A stretch of 64,000 nt of DNA from contig JBGAPF010000012.1 in the NCBI GenBank assembly GCA_044221445.1, forward strand, positions 1-64,000. Direction: 5' to 3'. A program made the position numbers and the translations under genes. Shown here piece after piece: positions 17,872 to 27,220 of the stretch; the first letter of the stretch is position 1, and each line of letters begins with the position of its first letter. Under the pieces are notes generated by a model that did no database searches, was not told the origin of the DNA, and saw nothing but the letters and a program-made list of their open reading frames with translations. The stretch comes from JBDHTS01 sp044221445. GTDB taxonomy: Bacteria > Pseudomonadota > Alphaproteobacteria > Micavibrionales > Micavibrionaceae.

Positions 17872-18678
17872 TTATATCTGCATCCATATCAGACGAAAGG
17901 GCGGAAAACGCTCTGGATCAATATAGGAAGCCAAAGTCTGAAACACCAGAATATGGATGACATAAATCTCCAGTGTCCAGCGACCACAGAACTGCAGCGC
18001 ACCCTTGAGGGGAGCAAGAATTCCGGCATCAAACACTGGAAAAGCAGCAGGACGGAAAAACATCAGCATAAACAGAATCGGGATAATCAGGAGCGACAGC
18101 ACCACCATTTCCCCCTGATTGAAACCAAAACTTACCGTTTCCCAGAATATGTAATTAATGGCGGCGCAGAGCCCTTGCGCGTAAGCCTTATCCTGCGTTG
18201 CCAGGGGATTGCCGCTTTGATGCTGCCTGATGATCCACCCCAGCATGGCGATGGACATCCCCTCAGTCCCGTAATCGACCACCAGAAGACTTGGAAGGGC
18301 AAAAAGCAAAAGCCCCAGATTGACCGCCCAGAATATAGCTGGCTTTGCGATTACATGCCCCATCAGTTTATCGATGGTAAAACGGATCAGTAGGAAAGAG
18401 ATCAGGATATTGACAGGAAAAATAGGAAGGCCAGCCGTAAAATGCCCAGCTTCCAGAATGAAAAAGCCGATCCATAGCCGCGTCTGCAGTTCACGCGTCC
18501 GCGCATAGCCTATCAGGAAAAACAGGATGAACGCACATCCTCTGCCCACGATGCGATAGGCGTTTTCCTCTCCGTAAAAATAATAGCCCACGTGGTCAAT
18601 GATCATAAAAATGACTGCCAGCGTTTTCAGCAGATCATAGCTTGTGACATCACGGGGCAGGCGGCGTGTAAGGGGCAT
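17872..18678 (-). CDS. TraX-family membrane protein
   Basis: A 268-residue protein with about eight hydrophobic helices. It starts with the TraX hallmark: a short basic N-terminus, then TSYDLLKTLAVIFMIIDHVG with the IDH after the first helix. TraX of F plasmid acetylates pilin; chromosomal relatives are uncharacterised membrane acyltransferase-like proteins. No conjugation genes are nearby. The region is clearly AT-richer than the adjacent atp and priA genes, which fits acquisition. It diverges from the membrane/spermidine-synthase-like gene at 18854. Confidence 0.8.
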   Translation of the reverse strand: MPLTRRLPRDVTSYDLLKTLAVIFMIIDHVGYYFYGEENAYRIVGRGCAFILFFLIGYARTRELQTRLWIGFFILEAGHFTAGLPIFPVNILISFLLIRFTIDKLMGHVIAKPAIFWAVNLGLLLFALPSLLVVDYGTEGMSIAMLGWIIRQHQSGNPLATQDKAYAQGLCAAINYIFWETVSFGFNQGEMVVLSLLIIPILFMLMFFRPAAFPVFDAGILAPLKGALQFCGRWTLEIYVIHILVFQTLASYIDPERFPPFRLIWMQI

Positions 18679-18853
18679 AAATAAACACTTTTAATTTAAT
18701 CCAATCTTTTTATATCATTATCCTGCACACTGGTCATAATAAAAACTGTTGATGCCGCTTAAGCACTGCCGTGCCTTGGTCTCGACAGGATGTTGTGGCT
18801 TGCTGCCACCCTGTTCCATGGATACAATCAAGCATTCAACAAGCGATGTATGC

Positions 18854-20323
18854 ATGAACAAAATTTTTCTTCTTTTCGTCGTTATCGTTATAGAAGGCTA
18901 TGTCGTCCTTGCGACTGAAATTCTGGCTATCCGCCAGATCATTCCCTATGTTGGCAGCGGCACCGACATCGTCTCTATCATTATTGCCGCCGTACTGATG
19001 CCTCTTGCTGTCGGCTATTATGCAGGCGGTCTTTACAAGCCGGGAAAACGTAATGGACGCCTCATTACCGTGCGTCGCAAGCTTGTCGCCAATATTCTCA
19101 TCGCCTCGACGATACTCCTCCCTGGCCTGTCATATTTTACGATGCAGGTGTTTTTCATGACTCTGATACAGGAGGGGTTTGGCAACCGGCTCCTTATGAC
19201 AGCCCTTTACGCACTGGTTTTCATTGTCACGCCTGTTTTTCTTCTTGGTCAGACGGTCCCGTTGGTAAGCAATTTCTTCTCTCGTCAAAAATTGTCACAG
19301 ATTACCGGAAAAATGCTTTTCTGCTCCACAATCGGATCGTTCCTGGGAGCCATCGTTTCCTCGCTCGTTCTGATGGCGTGGGTTGGAGTTAACAATACCG
19401 TCGTCGTCGTTTTTATCCTGCTTTTATTACTAGTCCTCATGCTTAGCAAAAGGCGGCTTTGCGACCAGACGATCTTCATGTCCGGCCTGGTTGCCGTAGC
19501 CTTGTTTTTAAACTCCGCCTTCGTGCTGCGCCCCCTTCATATCGTTGAAAACAATGCTTACAACACAACTGGCATTATGGAGGACATGAAGGGCCGCCAT
19601 ATGATCCAGAACAACAACGACTCCTCTCTGATCGGGCCGGAAGGTGAAAGCCATCCTTATGTCGAATACGTTGAGCAGCATTACATCGACCCCACATTGA
19701 TGGATGACACGCCTCCAAAATCGATCCTGGTAGTCGGGGCGGCGGGCTTTACGTTCGGTCTTTACGATACGAAAAATAACTATGTTTATGTCGATATTGA
19801 TAAAGACATCAAAGAAACAGCAGAAAACTATTTTCTGAAACAGAAACTAAGCCCCAATAAAAAATTCGCGGGCGAAGACATCCGTTCCTATCTTGCGCGT
19901 GAACAAAAAAAATATGACTTGATCTTTCTTGACGCTTTTCTTGGAAACCTTACCCTCCCCGAACAGCTGGCGACGCGGGAGTTTTTTTTACAGATTCGGA
20001 ACTCCCTGAAAGACGATGGCATCATGATTGCGAATTTTATCGCCTCGCCGAACTTCGCCGGTCCTTTCAGCCAAAACATCGACAATACTTTACACGCCGT
20101 TTTCCCGCATCTTAGCCGGCAGATCATTTCACGCGATTTCAATGGCTGGGACAGAAACGACGTTGCGGCCAGCAACCTGATCTATTTTTATCGTAATGAT
20201 CCAAAGGCCAGTAATACAGTCTATTCAGATAATAAAAACCGTGTCTCATTCGATAAACCACAACAGAACCCCATGGCCTATTTCATAGAAAGGGCAAAAG
20301 CATTGGGAAAACAAAACCATTAA
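18854..20323 (+). CDS. Membrane protein with spermidine-synthase-like C-terminal domain, copy 1
   Basis: A 489-residue protein. Residues about 1-220 contain roughly six to seven hydrophobic helices. Residues about 270-489 look like an aminopropyltransferase/methyltransferase Rossmann domain: strand and loop VVGAAGFTFG, acidic strand end YVDIDKD and LIFLDAFLGN followed by LPEQLATREFF. This is the layout of fused membrane/SpeE-like proteins, for which polyamine synthesis is only one possibility. I chose the ATG at 18854 because it aligns with the start of the neighbouring paralogue; earlier in-frame ATGs at 18749 and 18818 exist. Codon use is AT-richer than the surrounding genes. Confidence 0.75.
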   Translation: MNKIFLLFVVIVIEGYVVLATEILAIRQIIPYVGSGTDIVSIIIAAVLMPLAVGYYAGGLYKPGKRNGRLITVRRKLVANILIASTILLPGLSYFTMQVFFMTLIQEGFGNRLLMTALYALVFIVTPVFLLGQTVPLVSNFFSRQKLSQITGKMLFCSTIGSFLGAIVSSLVLMAWVGVNNTVVVVFILLLLLVLMLSKRRLCDQTIFMSGLVAVALFLNSAFVLRPLHIVENNAYNTTGIMEDMKGRHMIQNNNDSSLIGPEGESHPYVEYVEQHYIDPTLMDDTPPKSILVVGAAGFTFGLYDTKNNYVYVDIDKDIKETAENYFLKQKLSPNKKFAGEDIRSYLAREQKKYDLIFLDAFLGNLTLPEQLATREFFLQIRNSLKDDGIMIANFIASPNFAGPFSQNIDNTLHAVFPHLSRQIISRDFNGWDRNDVAASNLIYFYRNDPKASNTVYSDNKNRVSFDKPQQNPMAYFIERAKALGKQNH

Positions 20324-20353
20324 CAGACGCCTGGAAAAACATTCCTGACTTCC

Positions 20354-21769
20354 TTGCCAGTTATTGAAAGACAGCCTGTGCCCCTACCCGCTCTTCTCCT
20401 GCTGATCGTTTTTCTGGAAGGGTATGTCGTCCTCTCGGTCGAACTTCTGGCGATCCGGTCCCTGATACCGTTTATCGGCGCGGGCACGGATACGGTTTCG
20501 ATCATTATCGCTGCCGTGCTCATGCCGCTCGCCCTCGGTTATTATACGGGCGGGCGTTACGCCCTGGGTCGCATCCGGCAGAAATTGCTTGTCAACTGGT
20601 GTATAGCGGCGGCGATACTGGGCCCGGCGCTTTCCTACCCTTTCATGACCTGGTTTTTCAAAAGCCCCTATATGCTCCTGGGCTGGGACAACCGGATTAT
20701 CCTGGCCGCTCTTTACACCGGTCTCTTTATCGCCGGGCCGGTCTATCTTCTTGGCCAGACCGTTCCGCTCTTGAGCAATTATTTTCCCCGCGCGCGCATC
20801 GCAAGCCTGACGGGCCGCATCCTGTTCGTGTCCACGCTGGGCTCGTTCATGGGCGCTGTGTTCTGCACCCTTGTCCTGATGACGTATTTTGGCGTGCATT
20901 ATGCGGTCAGCATCAGCATAGCCTGCCTGGTCTGCATGGTTTTTCTGCTGGCCCGCAGGCTGATTTCCGTCTGGTCCCTGGCAGCTGCGGCCTGTTTGAT
21001 CCTCACGCTTGCCATGAACAGTTCCGCCCTGCTCGCGCAATACGACATCGTCGCCAACAACCGCTACAACGTTGTCCAGGTCAGCGATTTCGGCGCCAGC
21101 CTCAGCTTTAGGGTAAACAGCAGCCTGTCCTCCATGATCTTCCACGACGGGCGGGAAGACAGCAGCTATATCAATTATATGCAACAGATCTTCATCAATG
21201 CCCCCTCGCTTGCGGACAAGAACGTCCTCGTCATCGGCGCGGGCGGCTTTACCATCGGCGAACATGACGCGGAAAACACCTATACGTTCGTCGATCTCGA
21301 TCCCGGCCTTAAAGGCCTGGCTGAAAAATATTTTCTCAAACATCCTTTGTCCCCGAACAAGACCTATAAGCCTGTCGAGGCCCGCTCTTTTCTCAGCACC
21401 ACTCATGAAAAATACGATGTAGTCATTCTGGACGCCTTTAACGGTCTTTCGCTCGCCCCGGAGCATCTGGTGACGAGAGAGTTTTACGGGCAGGTGAAAT
21501 CCGTCCTGAAGCCCGGCGGCGTGTTTGCCGCGAACTACATCGTCTCGCCTGTCTTTTCCGACTTGTTCTCCCGCCGCCTCGACAATACGCTGCGAACGGT
21601 CTTTCCCAACCTCAACCGCCAGGTCCTGTCCCGCAACAATGTGTGGAACAACCCGTATGCCAATGTGATTTACAGCTATTTTTACTATCCTGGCGCCGAC
21701 AGGGATGACACCATCTATACGGATGACAGAAACACGTCCCTGTTCGACAAGCCCGTGAAGCTGCCGTGA
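20354..21769 (+). CDS. Membrane protein with spermidine-synthase-like C-terminal domain, copy 2
   Basis: A 471-residue paralogue of the preceding gene, 30 bases downstream. The opening membrane segment is nearly the same (EGYVVLSVELLAIRSLIPF against EGYVVLATEILAIRQIIPY), as are the IIIAAVLMP helix and the LLGQTVPLLSNYF loop. The C-terminal Rossmann domain has VIGAGGFTIG, FVDLDPG and VILDAFNGLSLAPEHLVTRE. It is more GC-rich than copy 1, so the pair is an old duplication or the copies arrived separately. The apparent start is TTG; a GTG at 20378 is an alternative. No substrate can be assigned. Confidence 0.75.
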   Translation: MPVIERQPVPLPALLLLIVFLEGYVVLSVELLAIRSLIPFIGAGTDTVSIIIAAVLMPLALGYYTGGRYALGRIRQKLLVNWCIAAAILGPALSYPFMTWFFKSPYMLLGWDNRIILAALYTGLFIAGPVYLLGQTVPLLSNYFPRARIASLTGRILFVSTLGSFMGAVFCTLVLMTYFGVHYAVSISIACLVCMVFLLARRLISVWSLAAAACLILTLAMNSSALLAQYDIVANNRYNVVQVSDFGASLSFRVNSSLSSMIFHDGREDSSYINYMQQIFINAPSLADKNVLVIGAGGFTIGEHDAENTYTFVDLDPGLKGLAEKYFLKHPLSPNKTYKPVEARSFLSTTHEKYDVVILDAFNGLSLAPEHLVTREFYGQVKSVLKPGGVFAANYIVSPVFSDLFSRRLDNTLRTVFPNLNRQVLSRNNVWNNPYANVIYSYFYYPGADRDDTIYTDDRNTSLFDKPVKLP

Positions 21770-21773
21770 CGCC

Positions 21774-23993
21774 TCACAAAAACCCCTGCGGGTCTATATC
21801 GATATAGACCCTTACGGTCGACGGTATTTTTATCGCGCCCGTCCATTCTTCAAGCGCCTTCTGGATGTTCAATTCCTTGTCCGCCCTCACCAGCAAGCGC
21901 CGGCGGTACAGGCCCCGCAGCCGGTACAGCGGCGCCTCCGCCGGGCCGAATGTCTGGATTCCCTGCCCCTGCGGCGCATGCCTGCCGAACGTGCTGGCCA
22001 CGTCCGTCACCTGCTTTTCGTCTTTTCCGGCGACGATGATCGCCGCCAGGCGGCTGTACGGAGGCATGTGCGCTACTTCCCGTTCATGGGCTTCAGCGTC
22101 GAGAAAGGCATCGCGCTCATGTCCTGCCATGGCCTGCATCACCTTATTGCCGGGATAGAATGTCTGCAGATAAACCCTGCCCTTGAGCTGCTCCCGCCCT
22201 GCCCTTCCCGCCACCTGGTGCAGCAGCTGGTAGGTCCGCTCCGCCGCGCGCAGGTCGCCGCCCTTCAACCCGATATCGGCGTCGATCACCCCTACCAGCG
22301 TCAGCTTCGGAAAATGGTGCCCTTTCGCGATGATCTGCGTGCCGATGACGATATCGTATTTATGGTCGCGGATATCCTGCAAAATGGCGCGCAATTCTTC
22401 CTGGCTCTCCGCCGTGTCGCTGGCCAGCACGATGGTGCGGGCTTCGGGGAACGATTCTTTCACTTCTTCCAGCATGCGTTCCACGCCCGGCCCGCAGGCT
22501 GCCAGATTGCCGTCGCCGCATGACGGGCAGGTTTTCGGCATCGGCACGCCATAACCGCAATGATGGCATTGCAGCCGTCTGGATTTCTTATGCTCCACCA
22601 GCCACGATGTGCAGCGGGGGCAATCCATCCGGTGCCCGCAGGTCCGGCACAGCGTCAGCGGCGCATAACCGCGCCGGTTCAGGAACAACAGGCTCTGCTG
22701 CCCCGCCGCCATCGTCTCCTCCAGCGCTTTGTGCAGGGTCGGCGCGATGAAATGCTGACGCTCCGGCTTGTCCGCCTTCATGTCGATAATATGGATGTCG
22801 GGCAAGGTCGCGCCGCCATGGCGGTCGGGCAGGTGCAGGTGCGCGTACCGCCCCGCCCACGCATTCGCGATCGTTTCCAGCGACGGCGTCGCCGAGACAA
22901 GCAGGATAGGGATTTTGCCAAGATGCGCCCGCACCACCGCCATGTCGCGGGCGTTATAAATGACGTTGTCTTCCTGCTTGTAGGCCGGATCGTGCTCCTC
23001 GTCGACGACGATGAAGCCGAGATCGGCAAAGGGCAGGAACAGCGCCGACCGCGCGCCCACGATCACTTTCGTCCGCCCCTCCGCCACGCCTCGCCACGTT
23101 TTGCGACGCTGCGCGGGCGTCAGTGCCGAATGCCACAGCGCGGGCCGGCATCCGAACCGCTGCTCGAACCGTTCCATGAATGCATTGGACAGCGCGATCT
23201 CAGGCAGCAGCAGCAGTGCCTGCCTTCCCTGCCTCAACGCCTCCGCCATGGCCTCGAAATAAACTTCCGTCTTTCCCGCTCCCGTGACGCCGTCCAGCAG
23301 CGCGGCGTGATAGCCGCCCGCGCGCACCGCCGCCCGCAAATGAGCCGCCGCCGCGTCCTGCGCGGACGAAAGAGACGGCCCTGAACGGGCGAAATCCGGC
23401 GAAGAACAGGGCGCGCCTTCCCGCACGGAAACCGTATCGATCAGGCCGCTCGACGCCATTTTCCTGATAACAGCGGCGCTGCCGCCGGAAAGATTGGCCA
23501 GGTCCTGTATCCTGCGCGGCCTGCCGTCCTCCAGGATCTCAAGCACCTTCCGCCGCGACGGCGAAAGACGGGCAGCGCCTTGCCCGTTCCCCTTTGTGCG
23601 AGAGGAAGAAAGGACGTATGCCTTGACCGCATCCCCTTCTTCCAGCGCCCCCGGCACGCTCAGGGCCATTTTCAGGACGAACCCCCGGGGGGACATCGTA
23701 TACTGCGCCACCCAGTCGATAAACCGGCGCTGTACATCCGGCATGGGCGGAATGTTGCAAAGGGAAGCGACCGCCTTCAGCTTTCTGCCTTTTGTGTCTT
23801 CTCCTTCATCGTTCCAGACTACGCCCGGCATGCTGCGGCTGCCGAGCGGCACCATGACGATATCGCCTGGCATCGCTATCATGCCCGGCGCGAGGCTGTA
23901 GCTATAAGCGCGATCCACGGGCGCGGCGACGAGCACGCTTACGGTTCCTGCCGGCGCGGCGTTTTCCGCCTGTTCGAACAGTTGGGATTGGGT
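21774..23993 (-). CDS. priA: Primosomal protein N' (replication restart helicase)
   Basis: A 739-residue superfamily 2 helicase that reloads the replisome at stalled forks. An N-terminal 3'-DNA binding domain (VSVLVAAPVDRAYSY) is followed by Walker A GVTGAGKTEVYFEAM, DEEHDPAYKQ and two CxxC zinc knuckle clusters (CRTCGHRMDCPRC and CHHCGYGVPMPKTCPSCG). All eight zinc cysteines are present. I chose the ATG at 23993, which puts about 17 residues before the first conserved strand; an in-frame ATG at 24044 is possible. The priA-atpH neighbourhood is usual in alphaproteobacteria but is interrupted here. Confidence 0.95.
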   Translation of the reverse strand, partial: TQSQLFEQAENAAPAGTVSVLVAAPVDRAYSYSLAPGMIAMPGDIVMVPLGSRSMPGVVWNDEGEDTKGRKLKAVASLCNIPPMPDVQRRFIDWVAQYTMSPRGFVLKMALSVPGALEEGDAVKAYVLSSSRTKGNGQGAARLSPSRRKVLEILEDGRPRRIQDLANLSGGSAAVIRKMASSGLIDTVSVREGAPCSSPDFARSGPSLSSAQDAAAAHLRAAVRAGGYHAALLDGVTGAGKTEVYFEAMAEALRQGRQALLLLPEIALSNAFMERFEQRFGCRPALWHSALTPAQRRKTWRGVAEGRTKVIVGARSALFLPFADLGFIVVDEEHDPAYKQEDNVIYNARDMAVVRAHLGKIPILLVSATPSLETIANAWAGRYAHLHLPDRHGGATLPDIHIIDMKADKPERQHFIAPTLHKALEETMAAGQQSLLFLNRRGYAPLTLCRTCGHRMDCPRCTSWLVEHKKSRRLQCHHCGYGVPMPKTCPSCGDGNLAACGPGVERMLEEVKESFPEARTIVLASDTAESQEELRAILQDIRDHKYDIVIGTQIIAKGHHFPKLTLVGVIDADIGLKGGDLRAAERTYQLLHQVAGRAGREQLKGRVYLQTFYPGNKVMQAMAGHERDAFLDAEAHEREVAHMPPYSRLAAIIVAGKDEKQVTDVASTFGRHAPQGQGIQTFGPAEAPLYRLRGLYRRRLLVRADKELNIQKALEEWTGAIKIPSTVRVYIDIDPQGFL

Positions 23994-24036
23994 CATACCG
24001 GAACCTAGCACAGGCGCCGCCTGGCGTGCAGTCCTG

Positions 24037-24065
24037 TTGCACATTGCCCGGCATCGGGGTAAAAC
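24037..24065 (+). promoter_or_regulatory. Putative sigma70-type promoter of the transaldolase gene
   Basis: TTGCAC at 24037-24042 and TAAAAC at 24060-24065 are separated by 17 bases. They lie in the divergent gap between priA and the transaldolase gene, about 30 bases before its ATG, which has AGAGGGAG as ribosome-binding site. The hexamers are imperfect. Confidence 0.4.
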
Positions 24066-24095
24066 AACGCGATATCATTAGAGGGAGCCCGCATT

Positions 24096-24752
24096 ATGAA
24101 GTTCTTCGTCGACACTGGCGACATCGCCGAAATCCGCGACCTGGCCTCGACAGGCCTGCTCGACGGGGTAACGACCAACCCCTCCCTGATCGCCAAGGCG
24201 GGCAAGCCTTTCATCCCTTTGATCGAGGAAATCTGCAGCGTGGTTTCCGGCCCCGTCAGCGCCGAAGTCGCCGCCACGGATTACGAGACTATGCTGAAAG
24301 AAGGCCAGAAACTGGCGAAAATCGCCAAGAACGTCGCGGTCAAGGTGCCGCTGACCCCGGCCGGACTTAAGGCCTGCAAAGTCCTGTCCGACAACGGCAC
24401 CATGGTGAATGTCACTCTGTGCTTTTCCGCCGCCCAGGCGATCCTTGCCGCCAAGGCTGGCGCGGCCTTTATCTCTCCTTTCGTGGGCCGCCTTGACGAC
24501 CTGGCCCAGGACGGGATGCAGCTGATCGCCGATATCGTCGACATCTATGGCAACTATCCCGACTGGACCACTGAAGTGCTGGTCGCCTCGGTCCGGCATC
24601 CCGTCCATATCGTCGAATCGGCGAAGATGGGCGCGCATGTCATGACCTGCCCGCCCGCCGTCATCCGCCAGCTGTACAATCATCCCCTGACCGATAAAGG
24701 GCTGGCGACCTTCGTCGAGGACTGGAAGAAAACCGGTCAGAGCATCCTGTAA
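24096..24752 (+). CDS. tal: Transaldolase / fructose-6-phosphate aldolase family protein
   Basis: A 218-residue single-domain TIM barrel of the short transaldolase (TalC/FSA) group. It starts MKFFVDTGDIAEI, has GVTTNPSLIAKAG, Schiff-base Lys83 in NVAVKVPLT, and FISPFVGRLDD. The length is that of the short group rather than E. coli TalB (about 317). Whether it is a true transaldolase or a fructose-6-phosphate aldolase depends on one or two active-site residues I cannot judge here. In alphaproteobacteria this gene usually sits between priA and DUF484-xerC, as it does here. Confidence 0.92.
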   Translation: MKFFVDTGDIAEIRDLASTGLLDGVTTNPSLIAKAGKPFIPLIEEICSVVSGPVSAEVAATDYETMLKEGQKLAKIAKNVAVKVPLTPAGLKACKVLSDNGTMVNVTLCFSAAQAILAAKAGAAFISPFVGRLDDLAQDGMQLIADIVDIYGNYPDWTTEVLVASVRHPVHIVESAKMGAHVMTCPPAVIRQLYNHPLTDKGLATFVEDWKKTGQSIL

Positions 24753-24795
24753 ATTTGTTGCATTGGCTTATTTTTCAGTGCTAAAGCCTGTCGCC

Positions 24796-25095
24796 ATGAG
24801 CATTATCGCTACAGCCATGGAAATATTCAAAAACGCTGCCCGCGCGGCGGATGCACACGCTTTTGTGCCGCCAAGCAAGGCCGCCATGCAAAATCTCAAG
24901 GAAGCCGGCTGGACGGTTGAATATCTTATGCCCCCGGGACGTCCTATTCCACCCATCGCCATCATTACGACTCCGGAAGGCCATCGCGTCATTAATCGTC
25001 ATCAAACGCCCCAGGATTATGCGCGCTACCTTCGGGCCCGCCATGACGCTGTCCATGGCAACGGCAAAGCTGACAAGATCCCCGCTTTAGGCTAG
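24796..25095 (+). CDS. Small hypothetical protein
   Basis: About 99 residues, between the transaldolase and DUF484 genes. The N-terminal half is helical (SIIATAMEIFKNAARAADAH). The C-terminal half has a short strand pair, PIPPIAIITTPEGHRVINRH. The start is uncertain: ATG at 24796 is given, but TTG at 24763 and ATG at 24817 are in frame, and none has a good ribosome-binding site. Unknown family. Confidence 0.5.
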   Translation: MSIIATAMEIFKNAARAADAHAFVPPSKAAMQNLKEAGWTVEYLMPPGRPIPPIAIITTPEGHRVINRHQTPQDYARYLRARHDAVHGNGKADKIPALG

Positions 25096-25128
25096 AATCA
25101 TCGGAGTTCCTTTCAACCGGAGTTTCCG

Positions 25129-25845
25129 ATGCCGGACGCCATGACCCAGAAAAAAACGCCGTCCTTCTCACCTGAAGACATTACCGCCTGGTTGAAAAAC
25201 CATCCTGATTTCTTTCAGAAGTATCCTGAGGTTCTGGACGCGATGGCTCCGCCGAAACAGAAAGCGGGCAAGGGCGTCGCCGATTTCCAGTTTTACATGG
25301 TCCAGCGCCTGAAGGCCGACCGTGACGAAGTCCTGGAATCGACCCGCGAGATCGTCGAGAACAGCCGCGCCAACATGAACAGCCAGGCCCGGGTGCATCG
25401 CGCCGTCCTGCTGCTGCTCGAAGCCCGCACCTTCGAGGATTTCATCCGCACCATCACGATGGATTTCGCAGCACTGCTCGACGTCGATATCATCAGTCTT
25501 GCGGTCGAGACTTCGGGCGCGGTTATACCGCAGATTACCTTTTCCGGCGTTCGCGCCCTGCCCCCCGGCCGGGTGGCGCAGCTGACCGACGGCCAGGCCA
25601 TCCTGCTGGAGGCCGGCATTTCGGGTCTTGAGGAAATATACGGCGGCGGCGCGCGCCTGGTGAAATCCCAGGCGCTGGTGCGGCTCGACCTTGCCGCCGA
25701 CGCCCCTGCGGCCCTCCTCGCCTTCGGCAGCCGGGATCCCAGCCTGTTCCACCCTGGCCAGGCGACCGAACTTGTCTCCTTTCTCTGCCAGGCCGTCGCG
25801 CGGATGATGCATATATGGCTGGATATCGGCAGCCACGAGGAATGA
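25129..25845 (+). CDS. DUF484 family protein
   Basis: A 238-residue protein of the DUF484 family. The N-terminal helix region carries the family pattern ITAWLKNHPDFFQKYPEVL, followed by a coiled coil and a GAF-like domain (TITMDFAALLDVDIISLAV). The family is found next to xerC across proteobacteria, as here, where the stop overlaps the xerC ATG. Its biochemical role is unknown; a GAF-like sensor fold is an inference. Confidence 0.88.
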   Translation: MPDAMTQKKTPSFSPEDITAWLKNHPDFFQKYPEVLDAMAPPKQKAGKGVADFQFYMVQRLKADRDEVLESTREIVENSRANMNSQARVHRAVLLLLEARTFEDFIRTITMDFAALLDVDIISLAVETSGAVIPQITFSGVRALPPGRVAQLTDGQAILLEAGISGLEEIYGGGARLVKSQALVRLDLAADAPAALLAFGSRDPSLFHPGQATELVSFLCQAVARMMHIWLDIGSHEE

Positions 25846-26783
25846 AATCGTCTTTTTACGGCCAGTGCGCTCCCGACCTGGCCGATGCCCTTGTCAACTG
25901 GACCCGTTGGCTCAAAGTCGAAAAAAACGTCTCGCCTCATACGCTGCGCGCTTATTCGGGCGACGTCGCCCGCTTCGTCTCTTTTCTCTGCGATCATCAC
26001 GCCCGCCCGCCCGCGCTGAAGGACCTCGCCGATACCAATTTACGCGATTTCCGCGCCTGGATGTCGCGCCAGGCCATTGACGGGGCCAGCGCCGCCAGCC
26101 GCGCCCGCGCGCTGTCCGGCATCAAAAATCTCTATCAGTGGATGGACCGCGAAGGCCTGCTGCACAACGCCGCCCTGAAAACCGTCCGCACGCCCAAAAA
26201 GCCGCGCAAGCTGCCAAGGCCGCTGTTCGAAAAGCAGGCTTTTGCCGTGCTGGATGCGAGCGCCGTCGGCGAAGCCTGGACGAAAAAACGCGACCGCGCT
26301 TTGCTGACCATGCTGTATGGATGCGGCCTGCGCATCGACGAGGCGTTGTCGCTCAATGTGCGCGACGCGCCGCGCGACGGGTTCCTGCGCGTCCTCGGCA
26401 AGGGCCGCAAGGAACGCCAGGTGCCGGTCCTGAGCGTCGTCGTCGATACGCTCGACGCCTACCGGCGCGCCTGCCCCTATCCCGAAGACCCCGCGCGCGC
26501 AATGTTTCTCGGCGCGCAGGGCAAGCGCCTGCGCCAGCAGCTGGCCCAGAAATCGATGCGCGCCATGCGCGCCGAACTCGGCCTGCCGGAAACCGCGACG
26601 CCCCACGCCCTTCGCCACAGCTTCGCCACCCATCTGCTTCAGAACGGCGCGAATTTACGCGAGATCCAGGAACTGCTCGGCCATGCCTCGCTGTCGACGA
26701 CCCAGCGTTACACCGACGTCAATGCCAGCGAGCTGCTCGACATCTATCATCAGGCACATCCGCGGGCACGCGGCACCGATTAA
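25842..26783 (+). CDS. xerC: Tyrosine recombinase XerC
   Basis: A 313-residue site-specific recombinase that, with XerD, resolves chromosome dimers at dif. An N-terminal SAM-like DNA-binding domain (VSPHTLRAYSGDVARF) is followed by a catalytic domain with the full set: Arg164 (CGLRIDEAL), Lys in LGKGRKERQVP, HALRH, His in LLGHAS and the nucleophile Tyr in TTQRYTDV. The ATGA overlap with DUF484 sets the start. The chromosomal neighbourhood (DUF484, priA) argues for XerC, not a phage integrase. Confidence 0.94.
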   Translation: MKSSFYGQCAPDLADALVNWTRWLKVEKNVSPHTLRAYSGDVARFVSFLCDHHARPPALKDLADTNLRDFRAWMSRQAIDGASAASRARALSGIKNLYQWMDREGLLHNAALKTVRTPKKPRKLPRPLFEKQAFAVLDASAVGEAWTKKRDRALLTMLYGCGLRIDEALSLNVRDAPRDGFLRVLGKGRKERQVPVLSVVVDTLDAYRRACPYPEDPARAMFLGAQGKRLRQQLAQKSMRAMRAELGLPETATPHALRHSFATHLLQNGANLREIQELLGHASLSTTQRYTDVNASELLDIYHQAHPRARGTD

Positions 26784-26823
26784 CTTTTTGACAGAATGCC
26801 GCCGCGTTTGATAACGATGGACG

Positions 26824-27195
26824 ATGGCAGGAAAAACACCGTTCATCCGGATGATCGAAGACGTCTTCGACGGCTTCAGGGCCCAGAACGACCGCTACAT
26901 GCTCGGTTTTCTCAACCGGTCGGCCACACATGCCACCTATTACGGGGTCGGTCCCGCCGAAGACCCCTGGACCGTGCATGACGATTGCCGCAGCATGCAG
27001 GGGCAGGATGCGTCCTGGCTTTTCCTGGCTCTCGACCTGCGTAAAGAATTCAACCGTCAGATGCCGGCCTCTTTTCATGCCGTAACCAGCTGGACGTCTT
27101 TCGTGGCGCGGCCCCAGATCCATATCGAACCGCGCCCCGGCGGGTTCGCCATGCCAAGGCGCGGCGTCCACCTCACGCTGGTCCATTCCATCTGA
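26824..27195 (+). CDS. Hypothetical protein
   Basis: A 123-residue soluble protein downstream of xerC and convergent with lpd. It has an aromatic-rich start (PFIRMIEDVFDGFRAQNDRY) and no signal peptide. It contains two His-rich strands, QIHIEPRPGG and GVHLTLVHSI. No family recognised. The ATG at 26824 has only a weak AGGA upstream. Confidence 0.55.
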   Translation: MAGKTPFIRMIEDVFDGFRAQNDRYMLGFLNRSATHATYYGVGPAEDPWTVHDDCRSMQGQDASWLFLALDLRKEFNRQMPASFHAVTSWTSFVARPQIHIEPRPGGFAMPRRGVHLTLVHSI

Positions 27196-27220
27196 ATAAA
27201 TTGAAGCTTTCAGACGATTG

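Noticed and set aside
17872..21769. Integrated conjugative element because of the TraX-like gene
   Set aside because: No relaxase, type IV secretion, integrase or attachment repeats are visible around it.
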